Shown here: in pieces, positions 17,031-24,283 of the stretch
How positions within the stretch are numbered: the first letter of the stretch is position 1
Layout of the letters: each line of letters begins with the position of its first letter
DNA from: Actinomycetota bacterium
GTDB taxonomy: Bacteria > Actinomycetota > Thermoleophilia > Solirubrobacterales > Solirubrobacteraceae
Assembly (NCBI GenBank): GCA_005883215.1
Contig: VAYS01000032.1
Span: 1 to 38,778, forward strand
DNA length: 38,778 nucleotides
Direction: 5' to 3'
The notes under the pieces: model-generated
The model's input: the letters and a program-made list of their open reading frames with translations, nothing else
The model's database searches: none
Told to the model about the DNA's origin: nothing
Position numbers and translations under genes: made by a program

Positions 17031-17504
17031 CTAGAAGGGAATGTCGTCGTCGCCGGTGCCGGACGGGGACGCGGCGGGCTGGAAGTCGCGCTGATCGACG
17101 GGGATGTCGCTGCCCGACCCCGCACCCTTGGCGGCCGTGAACCCGTTGCCCGAGGACGCCTCGTCGCGCCCACCGAGAAACTGCACCGAGTCGGCGATGA
17201 TATCGACTGCCTGACGCTTGGCCCCCTCGGGGGTCTCCCACTCGCGCCATTCCAGACGCCCGTCGAGGGCCACCGGGCGGCCCTTGGACAGAAAGCGCGC
17301 GCAGTTCTCGCCCTGTGCCCCCCACACGGTGACGTCGAAGTAGTTGGGCTTGTCCTCCCACTCGCCGCTCTGCGAGTTCTTGCGCCGCGTGTTGCACGCC
17401 ACGCGCAGCTTGCACACCGAGGTGCCGCTGGGCAGCGACCGCAGCTCGGGATCGGTGGTCAGGTTTCCGGTCATGACGACGCGGTTGATGTTGGTGGCGG
17501 CCAC
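17031..17504 (-). CDS. ssb: single-stranded DNA-binding protein
   Basis: Binds and protects single-stranded DNA in replication and repair. The OB fold spans about 1-110 ([18 protein letters not shown] at the start, then [29 protein letters not shown]). A short Gly/Ala linker leads to the acidic protein-docking tip DDDIPF. GTG 17504 has a strong AAAGGAG four to five bases upstream, so I reject the longer open frame. It has its own -10 box, and an intrinsic terminator separates it from rpsF. Confidence 0.96.
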   Translation of the reverse strand: MAATNINRVVMTGNLTTDPELRSLPSGTSVCKLRVACNTRRKNSQSGEWEDKPNYFDVTVWGAQGENCARFLSKGRPVALDGRLEWREWETPEGAKRQAVDIIADSVQFLGGRDEASSGNGFTAAKGAGSGSDIPVDQRDFQPAASPSGTGDDDIPF

Positions 17505-17550
17505 AGTGCTCCTTTCGCGGCTGGCTGGTTCGGCCTGAGGGTCGCCCGCG

Positions 17551-17556
17551 AGTCTA
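17551..17556 (-). promoter_or_regulatory. -10 box of ssb
   Basis: TAGACT on the minus strand, 46 bases before the ssb GTG. It would give a leader of about 40 bases with a good ribosome site, unlike the leaderless genes nearby, and explains how ssb is expressed past the rpsF terminator. Confidence 0.5.
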
Positions 17557-17622
17557 GTCCGGGGCCCGGCGGGGGCCACGGCGACCGCAAGAGGCCCACT
17601 GGCCGACCCCGCTAAGTGGCCC

Positions 17623-17644
17623 AAAAACGCGCCTGTCGGCGCGT
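17623..17644 (-). terminator. intrinsic terminator after rpsF
   Basis: On the minus strand ACGCGCC-GACA-GGCGCGT forms a perfect 7-bp stem with a four-base loop and runs straight into TTTT. It begins four bases after the rpsF stop codon. This is the clearest Rho-independent terminator in the window. Confidence 0.8.
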
Positions 17645-17648
17645 GGCT

Positions 17649-18047
17649 TCAGGACGCGGGCGCCGGTTCGGGCGGGGTCTCCGGGGCCTCGGCCGCCTCG
17701 CGCGCGGGGGGCCGCGCCTCGGGGGCGCGGGGCTCGGGCGGAGGGGGCGTGCCCGGCGCCAGCTTGACGATCCGGTAGCGGATCACGCCGTCGGTGATCC
17801 GCAGGGTGCGGTTGAGGGTCTCCAGCAGCTCGGGCGGTCCCTGGAGCTGGAACAGGCGGTAGTCGGCGTCGGCGCGATGGCCGATCTCATACGCCGTGCG
17901 GCGCACCCCCCAGTCGTGGCGGCCGACGATCGACCCGCCCTGCTCGATGAGGCGCTGGACCTCCTCGGTGATCCCGGTGCGCATCTCCTCGGGCGCCTCG
18001 GCGTCGAGCATCACCAGCAGGTCATAGGTGGGCGGGGCAACGGCCAT
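17649..18047 (-). CDS. rpsF: 30S ribosomal protein S6
   Basis: Small-subunit platform protein that binds with S18. YDLLVMLDAEAPEEM and the RHDWGVRRTAYEIGHRADADYRLFQLQGPPELLETLNRTLRITDGVIRYRIVKL region are typical S6. A Pro/Glu/Ala-rich tail of about 35 residues follows the fold (98-132), a common variable extension. The ATG lies 12 bases after a TATAGT box. Confidence 0.95.
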   Translation of the reverse strand: MAVAPPTYDLLVMLDAEAPEEMRTGITEEVQRLIEQGGSIVGRHDWGVRRTAYEIGHRADADYRLFQLQGPPELLETLNRTLRITDGVIRYRIVKLAPGTPPPPEPRAPEARPPAREAAEAPETPPEPAPAS

Positions 18048-18059
18048 CGGCGGCCGAGG

Positions 18060-18065
18060 ACTATA
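18060..18065 (-). promoter_or_regulatory. -10 box of rpsF
   Basis: TATAGT on the minus strand, 12 bases before the rpsF ATG and inside the 26-base gap after otsA. It gives a short leader without a Shine-Dalgarno sequence. Confidence 0.45.
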
Positions 18066-18073
18066 GCCGGCGC

Positions 18074-19564
18074 TCAGCTCGAGGCGGTCGCCTGGCGCTC
18101 GTCGGCCCCCGCCTTCTCACGCATGTCGGCGAGCTGGTCGTCCACCCAGTTGCCGGGATCGCGCTGGGTGACGATCGCCTTCAGGCCCCGCATCCGCCGG
18201 GCCCGTTCGGCCGCCGACATGGTCAGCGCCGCGTGGATCGAGTCGGCGAGCTCCTGGATGTCGAACGGGTTGACCGACAGCGCGAACTCGCCCAGCTCCT
18301 CGTGGGCGCCGGTGTTCTCGGACAGGATCGACACGCCGTCGCGCTCGTTGACCAGCGGCCCCTCCTTGGCCACCAGGTTCATGCCGTCGAACATGGCGTT
18401 GACCAGCAGCACGTCGTAGTGCTTGTAGGCCGCCACCGCCTCCTCGAGGTCGTCGCGCAGCTTGAGCTGGATCGGCATCCAGTCCGGGGTCCCGTGGCGG
18501 TGGTTGACCACGGCGACCAGCGCCTCGATGCGCTGCAGGTACTCGGCGTACTCGGGGACGTCGGTCCGCGACGGCATGAGCTGGGAGACGAAGGTCACCC
18601 GCTCGATGAACTCCGGGTGCTGCTCGAGGAAGAGGTCGAAGGCGGAGAACCCCCGCAGCACGTTCTTGGACAGGTCGGCTCGGTCCACGCGGAGGATCAA
18701 AAAGTCGCGCCGGCGTTGGAGCAGGTCGCGCTCGAACTCGGCGACGCGGGCGCTGGCGGCCACCGCCCGCGCGGAGTCGGCGTCGATCGGCAGCGGGTAG
18801 GAGCGCACCCATACCTCGCGGTCCTCGCAGAGCACGACGCCCCGCTCGTAGTCGACCTCGAGGTCGAGCAGATCGCTGCAGCACTGCAGGAAGTTGCGCC
18901 GGTAAGAGCGGGTGTGAAAGCCCACGATGTCATTGGCCAGCAACCCGGAGTAGATGTCCTCGCGGATGTTGGCGGGCAGGACGCGCCAGGCGTCGGACTG
19001 GGTCCAGGGGATGTGGACGAAGTGCTGCAAAAAGGCGTCGGGCCGGGCCCGCCTCACCAGCCCGGGCAGCGTGTAGAGGTGGTAGTCGTGGACCATCACC
19101 ACCGGGTCGGGGTCCTGGGCGATCTCCTCGACTACGGCCCGGGCGAGGTCCTCGTTGACCGCGTTGTAGCCGAACTCGAACGCCTCGATCTCCTCCCGGC
19201 GTATGTCGGGCGCGTTGGAAAGGTCCCACAGGTAGTGCTGGATGAACCACAGCAACGGGTTGGCGAACACGTTGTAGAAGCGGTCATAGGCCTCGGGGTC
19301 GGAGACCACCAGGCGCACCATGTACTCGCCGCCCGCCGGCGAGCGCACGGCGAACGGGCGGCCCCCGTGCTCCTCGGACTTGGCCGCGTCGTGCTCGTTC
19401 ATGGCTGAGGCGATCCAGATCACCTCGCGGTGGGAGGCCAGCCCGGTCAACGCGGTCACCAGCCCCCCCGAGCCGCGGACCACCCGGCCCTCGGCCTCGA
19501 AGATCACCGGCCCCCGGTTGGAGACCAGGACCAGTGGAAGCTCGCGCGCGGGGGTGGGGCTCAT
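18074..19564 (-). CDS. otsA: trehalose-6-phosphate synthase-like glycosyltransferase (GT20)
   Basis: GT20 enzyme joining a nucleotide-activated glucose to glucose-6-phosphate. Seen: LVLVSNRGPV near the N terminus, GSGGLVTAL (donor/acceptor loop), VMVHDYHLYTLPGLVRR, FVHIPWTQSDAWRVLP, GFHTRSYRRNF, and the C-terminal GMNLVAKEGPLVN and SENTGAHEEL donor-site segments. It has 496 residues and no fused phosphatase domain. ATG 19564 starts seven bases after the treT stop. No trehalose-6-phosphate phosphatase gene is in the window. A related acceptor, such as in glucosylglycerol-phosphate synthesis, cannot be excluded. Confidence 0.88.
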   Translation of the reverse strand: MSPTPARELPLVLVSNRGPVIFEAEGRVVRGSGGLVTALTGLASHREVIWIASAMNEHDAAKSEEHGGRPFAVRSPAGGEYMVRLVVSDPEAYDRFYNVFANPLLWFIQHYLWDLSNAPDIRREEIEAFEFGYNAVNEDLARAVVEEIAQDPDPVVMVHDYHLYTLPGLVRRARPDAFLQHFVHIPWTQSDAWRVLPANIREDIYSGLLANDIVGFHTRSYRRNFLQCCSDLLDLEVDYERGVVLCEDREVWVRSYPLPIDADSARAVAASARVAEFERDLLQRRRDFLILRVDRADLSKNVLRGFSAFDLFLEQHPEFIERVTFVSQLMPSRTDVPEYAEYLQRIEALVAVVNHRHGTPDWMPIQLKLRDDLEEAVAAYKHYDVLLVNAMFDGMNLVAKEGPLVNERDGVSILSENTGAHEELGEFALSVNPFDIQELADSIHAALTMSAAERARRMRGLKAIVTQRDPGNWVDDQLADMREKAGADERQATASS

Positions 19565-19571
19565 GTCGCGC

Positions 19572-20810
19572 TCATGTCGCCGATTGAAGCTCGGTGAAGA
19601 TACGTAGATAGTCGCGCAGGTAGCGCGGGGCGAGAAAGTGCGCCCGCACATACTCCTTGCCCTTGCGCCCCAGCACCCGGCCCAGCTCGGGGTCACCCAG
19701 GATCGCCAGCGAGCGCTGGGCGCACTCCTGCACGCTGCTGACCAGGTAGCCGGTCTCCCCGTCCTGGACCTGGAGCGGGATCCCTCCCACCTTGCCCCCG
19801 ATGAACGGCCGTCCCTTCCAGATCCCCTCGGAGACGGTCAGCCCGAACCCCTCCCGCGTCGATTTCTGGATCAGCAGGTTGGCGTGGGACTGGAAGGCGT
19901 TTACCTCGATCGCGCCCACGTTGTTGAAGTTGTTGAGGATGTGGATGTCCTGGTCGCCGTCGGCGTGGGCGATCGTCTCGGTGAAGAAATCCCATCCCTC
20001 GGGATCGTCGCTGGCCATCGACCCCACCAGGGCCAGCTGGACCTCGGGAATCTCCTCCTTGACTATCCGGTAGGCGTCGATCACCCCCAGGGGGTCCTTC
20101 CAGGGATCAAAGCGCGACACCTGGCACATCAGCGGGCGCTCGACGTCGATGCCGAACTGCTCGCACACGTAGGCGGCGTCGGCGGGGGCCAGCGCCATGT
20201 TCTTGGGCGCCAGGGGGTCGATCGCCGGCGGCACGGCGTGCACCTTGCCGTCCATCCCGTTGGGCACGTAGTCGCGTAGATGAAAGATCGAGTGCGGATA
20301 CTCCCGGATGTAGGGAAGCAGGTGCTCGATCGTGGCGGCATTGGGCGTGGACAGATCGATGTGGCAGCGCCACACCCAGCCCCGGGCCTTGTCGGGCACG
20401 AGCCGGTACAGGGCGGCGGGCTGGGGATCGTGGACCACGCACACGTCCCAGCCACCGGCCAGCTCGCGCCCGTTCATCTCGTTGTACAGGCGCCAGCAGC
20501 GCCACTCGTCTTCGGTCAGGTCGTGGGGGGCTCCCTGGAGCGCGTTGTGCAGGAGCTTGGTGGCGTGGAAGAACTCCTCGCGCCCGTAGATCACCTGCCA
20601 GTCGCAGTCCAGCCCGAGGTCGCGCATCAGCGGCACCTGCGTATAGAGGATCTCCGAAACCCCCCCTCCGAACGCGGTGGCCGAGACGTGCAGCACCCGC
20701 AGTCCCTGAAGCGGGCGGGCCAGCTCCCTCACCTCCTCGATCAGGGCGCGGCCGGATATGTGGGTGTAGTCGGCAAGGGACTTGCTGCCGACCGCGACGG
20801 ACTGGAGCAA
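19572..20810 (-). CDS. treT: trehalose glycosyltransferring synthase-like (TreT, GT4)
   Basis: Retaining GT4 enzyme that in characterised TreT proteins makes trehalose directly from NDP-glucose and glucose. Seen: HVSATAFGGGVSEILY near the N terminus, VVHDPQPAALYRL, WVWRCHIDLS, QVSRFDPWKDPLGVIDAYR, ALVGSMASDDPEGWDFF, and the donor-binding acidic pair in STREGFGLTVSEG. It has 412 residues and a TTG start at 20810, without a clear Shine-Dalgarno. It is followed at once by the otsA-like gene, giving two possible trehalose-forming enzymes in one unit. Confidence 0.85.
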   Translation of the reverse strand: MLQSVAVGSKSLADYTHISGRALIEEVRELARPLQGLRVLHVSATAFGGGVSEILYTQVPLMRDLGLDCDWQVIYGREEFFHATKLLHNALQGAPHDLTEDEWRCWRLYNEMNGRELAGGWDVCVVHDPQPAALYRLVPDKARGWVWRCHIDLSTPNAATIEHLLPYIREYPHSIFHLRDYVPNGMDGKVHAVPPAIDPLAPKNMALAPADAAYVCEQFGIDVERPLMCQVSRFDPWKDPLGVIDAYRIVKEEIPEVQLALVGSMASDDPEGWDFFTETIAHADGDQDIHILNNFNNVGAIEVNAFQSHANLLIQKSTREGFGLTVSEGIWKGRPFIGGKVGGIPLQVQDGETGYLVSSVQECAQRSLAILGDPELGRVLGRKGKEYVRAHFLAPRYLRDYLRIFTELQSAT

Positions 20811-20889
20811 GCGAGGGCCGTCCTATTTCTTCTCAAGGTCCGGCCGCCCCACCAGCTCGGCCCGGAGGTTTGGGCACGATACCTAAGCG

Positions 20890-22140
20890 TCAGGGCAGCG
20901 AGCTCGGGCTGGTGTCGCGGGGCCGCTCGCCCAGCTTGACCTTCACCGTGCGGCGCTGGCCCCCGCGCCAGACCTCGAGCGTGATCTGCTGGCCCGGGGA
21001 GTAGCTCTCCAGCACCTGGCCGAGGTCGTCGGCCTTGTCGATCGGATGGGAGTCGAGCCGGCTGACCACGTCGCCGCCGGTGCGGTACTTCTCGGCCTGA
21101 AATTCGGACGAGCTCGAGCCCCCCTGCAATCCCGCCGCCTGGGCGGGCCCCCCGGACACGGTCCGCTGGATCCACGCCCCGTGCGCCACCCCGATGCCGA
21201 ACCGGCGCGCCAGCTGGGGGTAGACGGTGGCCGAGCTGATCCCCAGGTAGGCGTACTTCACGCCGCCGGTGCGCCGGAGCTGATCGAGCGAGCGGCGCAC
21301 CACGTCGACCGGCACGGCGAACCCCACGCCCTGTCCCCCGCTGCTGGAGGGAGCGATCTCCGAGTTGATGCCCACCACCGCTCCGCGGGCGTCGATCAGG
21401 GGGCCACCCGAGTTGCCGTGGTTGATGGCCGCGTCGGTCTGGATCGCCCCCTCGATCTGAAACCCGGTCAGCGAGTCGATCGCCCGCCCGGTCGCCGAGA
21501 TCGCCCCCACCGACAGCGACCCGGCCTCCCCGAACGGGCTGCCGATCGCGGCCACCGGCGAGCCCACCACCAGCGAGGCGCTCGAGCCCAGCGGCAGGCT
21601 GCGCAGGGTCAGCCCGGCCGGGCTGACCCGCAGCAGGGCCACGTCGGAGTCGGCGTCGAAGCCCACGATGTGGGCCGGGACCTCGTTTCCGTCCTGGAAC
21701 TGCACGTAGACCTCGGGCACCGGGTGAATCGAGGGCCCGGTGCCGTCGGTGACCACGTGGGCGTTGGTGGCCACCTCCCCCGAGCCCGAGATCACGAACC
21801 CCGATCCCTCGGCCCCCTGGCGACGCCCGGGGGGCCCGCCTCCCAGCACGCTGAGGATGGTGACCACACCCGGCGCCTCACGCCGGTAGATCGCGGCGGG
21901 GTCAAAGCGCCCGGTCCGGACGGGCGAGATCGCCTCCACCCGCGTGGTCTGGCTCGGCGGCGCCGCCGACGGCGCCGAGGACGTCTTGGAGCTCGACGAG
22001 CCGCAGCCGGCGAGAGCGCCGGCGCCCAGGCCGCCGGCCGCCGCGGCCAGGGTCGCGGCCAGCAGCGCTCGCGCCGGGGGGCGCGTCCGTGCGCGCGCGG
22101 CCGGCGCGCGCACGGCCAGTAGGGGTCGGTGGGGGCTCAT
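20890..22140 (-). CDS. htrA: HtrA/DegP-type serine protease, lipoprotein, with PDZ domain
   Basis: Envelope quality-control protease. A basic N terminus and hydrophobic stretch end in the lipobox LAGC (Cys46), so it may be lipid-anchored. The catalytic triad is His128 (TNAHVV), Asp166 (SDVALL) and Ser244 (HGNSGGPL). A PDZ domain covers roughly 300-400. It is 416 residues long. ATG 22140 overlaps the histidine kinase stop by four bases, so it is coupled to the two-component system that probably senses the damage it repairs. A Ser-rich linker (48-62) follows the lipid anchor. Confidence 0.93.
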   Translation of the reverse strand: MSPHRPLLAVRAPAARARTRPPARALLAATLAAAAGGLGAGALAGCGSSSSKTSSAPSAAPPSQTTRVEAISPVRTGRFDPAAIYRREAPGVVTILSVLGGGPPGRRQGAEGSGFVISGSGEVATNAHVVTDGTGPSIHPVPEVYVQFQDGNEVPAHIVGFDADSDVALLRVSPAGLTLRSLPLGSSASLVVGSPVAAIGSPFGEAGSLSVGAISATGRAIDSLTGFQIEGAIQTDAAINHGNSGGPLIDARGAVVGINSEIAPSSSGGQGVGFAVPVDVVRRSLDQLRRTGGVKYAYLGISSATVYPQLARRFGIGVAHGAWIQRTVSGGPAQAAGLQGGSSSSEFQAEKYRTGGDVVSRLDSHPIDKADDLGQVLESYSPGQQITLEVWRGGQRRTVKVKLGERPRDTSPSSLP

Positions 22141-23528
22141 GGCCCCAGGTCGAGGGTGAAGGTCGTGGCCCCGGAGCGCGACTCGACCTGCAGCGTTCCC
22201 TTCATGCGTTCGGCCAGCTCGCGCGCGATCGTCAGGCCCAGACCCGATCCCTGGACCCCGTCGGTGCTGTAGAAGGGCTCGAAGATCCGGCCCAGCGCCC
22301 CCGGCTTGAGGCCGGGGCCGAAGTCGCGCACGGCCATGCGCACCGCGCCGTTCTGGCGGCTGGCGATGACCTGGATGTCCGTGCCCTCGGGGGTGTGGGT
22401 GAGGGCGTTGTCGATCAGGATGCGCATGATCTGGGCCACCCGCTCAGGATCGCAGACCGTCGAGATCGGCCCCCGGGGCAGCTGAAGCCGCAGGTGGGAG
22501 GAATGCCGGGAGAGCGCGGGGATGAACTCCGACGCCACCGCCTTGGCCAGCTCCGAGAGGTCGGTTCGCTCCGGGCGAAGCTCCAGCGAGCCGGCCTCCA
22601 GCCGGCTCAGGTCCAGCAGGCCGGTGGCCAGCTGACCCAGGCGATCGACCTGCTGGCGCACCTGGCCGACGAACTGGCGGCGGGTCTCGTCGTCGAGCTC
22701 CTCGTCCTGGATCAGCTCCAGGAACCCGCCCAGGGAGAAGATCGGCGTGCGCAGCTCGTGCGAGGCGGTGGCGATGAACTGCTTGCGGGCGTTGTCGAGC
22801 TCGGCGAGCTGGTGCTGCATGTCGTCCAGCGCGCGGGCGAGCTGGCCCAGCTCGTCCTCGGAGTCGACGGGGAAGCGCGCGCTGAAGTCGCCGGCGGCGA
22901 CCCGTCCGGCGGTCTGCTCCAGGCGCTTGACCCGCAGGCTGAGAGCGCGCGAGACGGCGTAACCGGCCAGGATCGCCAGCAGCAGGGCGATCGCCCCCGC
23001 CTCCTGGATGCGTCGGCGGATCAGCGCGCCGTTGGAGGCGACATCGGTCAGGGGGGCGGAGAAGACGGCCACCCGGGCCGGCTTGTTGCGGAAGAACAGG
23101 GGCTGGGCGGCCTCGCCCACCTGACCCCCGGGGCCGGCCTCGGTGCCGGTCGCGCTGTGGCTGGTGCGCGCCGCCGCCTCCGCCACGCCGAAGCGCAGCT
23201 TGGAGACGCCCCCCACCGCCTGGGAGTCGGCGATCGTGTAGGTGGCGAGGCCCAGCGTGCCGCGGCTGATGCCCAGCAGGGTGACGCGCAGGCTCGCGCG
23301 ATCGGCGGCCTGGCGCACCTGCCGGTCGACGACGGGCTTGGACACGCTCGAGCCGAGCGCGTGCTGCAAGGGCCCGGAGAACTGGGCCGCCGAGACGGCC
23401 AGCGCGCTCAGCCGCTGGTTGCGCAGGTTGGTCTCCAGCGAGGGCGCCACGTAGAAGTAGACCACTCCCACGGCGGCCAGGGTGATGGAGAAGAACAGGA
23501 GCGTGAGCCGGCTCTGAATCGAGCGCAT
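22137..23528 (-). CDS. membrane sensor histidine kinase
   Basis: Partner kinase of the response regulator upstream. Layout over 463 residues: helix 1 (about 7-29), an outer sensor domain (30-170) with no motif I recognise, helix 2 (175-195), HAMP (196-248), the phospho-acceptor His257 in ATASHELRTP, and an ATPase domain with DNALTHTPEG (N box), DFGPGL (G1) and GSGLGLTIAREL (G2). It starts 16 bases after the regulator gene and overlaps htrA. The cassette looks like CpxRA/CseBC-style envelope stress control, by inference. Confidence 0.93.
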   Translation of the reverse strand: MRSIQSRLTLLFFSITLAAVGVVYFYVAPSLETNLRNQRLSALAVSAAQFSGPLQHALGSSVSKPVVDRQVRQAADRASLRVTLLGISRGTLGLATYTIADSQAVGGVSKLRFGVAEAAARTSHSATGTEAGPGGQVGEAAQPLFFRNKPARVAVFSAPLTDVASNGALIRRRIQEAGAIALLLAILAGYAVSRALSLRVKRLEQTAGRVAAGDFSARFPVDSEDELGQLARALDDMQHQLAELDNARKQFIATASHELRTPIFSLGGFLELIQDEELDDETRRQFVGQVRQQVDRLGQLATGLLDLSRLEAGSLELRPERTDLSELAKAVASEFIPALSRHSSHLRLQLPRGPISTVCDPERVAQIMRILIDNALTHTPEGTDIQVIASRQNGAVRMAVRDFGPGLKPGALGRIFEPFYSTDGVQGSGLGLTIARELAERMKGTLQVESRSGATTFTLDLGP

Positions 23529-23544
23529 CGGGCCCGACCTCGCG

Positions 23545-24261
23545 TTAGCCCTCGGAGTCCCGGAAGCGGTAGCCGACCCCGCGCACCGTGAACAGGTAGT
23601 CGGGATCCTTTGAGTCCGCCTCGAGCTTCTCGCGCAGGTGACGGATGTGCACGTCGACGGTCCGGGGGTCGCGGTAGGCCGAGTCGCCCCACACTCGGGC
23701 CAGCAGCATGTCGCGGGTGAACACCCGGCCGGGGCTGCTGGCCAGGGCGGCCAGGATCTCGAACTCCACGTAGGTGGTCTGCACCGGCTCCTCGCGCACC
23801 CGCACGCTGCGCTTGGCGAAGTCGATGCGCAGGTCGCCGACCTCGAGCGGCTCCTCGGCCTCGTCGCCGTCCGGTACCTGGCGCTGCATCCCCGCCCGGC
23901 GCAGGGCCGCCTTGACCCGACTGCGGAACTCGCGCATCGAGAAGGGCTTGGTGATGTAGTCGTCGGCTCCGAGCTCGAGCCCCAGGACCTTGTCGATCTC
24001 CTCGGTCTTGGCCGTGAGCATGATGATCGGAACCGAGCTCTTGGCCCGCAGGCGGCGACAGACCTCGAGACCGTCGAGGTTGGGCATCATCACGTCGAGC
24101 ACGACCAGATCGAAGCTCGCCTCGGCAAACCGCGCCAGCGCCTCGCGTCCGTCGGCGGCGCGCACCACGTCATAGCCCTCCTTGCGCAGCGGGTAGGAGA
24201 GGAGCGTGAGAATCGACTGCTCGTCGTCGGCGAGCAGGATTCGTGCAGGACGATCGACCAT
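23545..24261 (-). CDS. OmpR-family response regulator
   Basis: Receiver domain (about 7-118) with Asp12/Asp13, phospho-acceptor Asp56 (VVLDVMMP), Thr83 and Lys105, then a winged-helix DNA-binding domain (about 140-235) ending in LFTVRGVGYRFRD. It has 238 residues. I chose ATG 24261, which begins exactly at the receiver domain; an AGGAG lies directly before it, oddly close. It is the first gene of the regulator-kinase-HtrA unit and is divergent from the M28-like membrane protein. Confidence 0.93.
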   Translation of the reverse strand: MVDRPARILLADDEQSILTLLSYPLRKEGYDVVRAADGREALARFAEASFDLVVLDVMMPNLDGLEVCRRLRAKSSVPIIMLTAKTEEIDKVLGLELGADDYITKPFSMREFRSRVKAALRRAGMQRQVPDGDEAEEPLEVGDLRIDFAKRSVRVREEPVQTTYVEFEILAALASSPGRVFTRDMLLARVWGDSAYRDPRTVDVHIRHLREKLEADSKDPDYLFTVRGVGYRFRDSEG

Positions 24262-24283
24262 CTCCTGTCGTCTGCCATCAAGC

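Noticed and set aside
15595..17034. Long plus-strand open frame (479 codons) opposite dnaB, rplI and rpsR
   Set aside because: Composition is the mirror of conserved genes on the other strand, and it has no domain pattern.
18233..19408. Long plus-strand open frame opposite the otsA-like gene
   Set aside because: Val/Gly/His/Gln-rich shadow of a conserved enzyme; no signal or motif.
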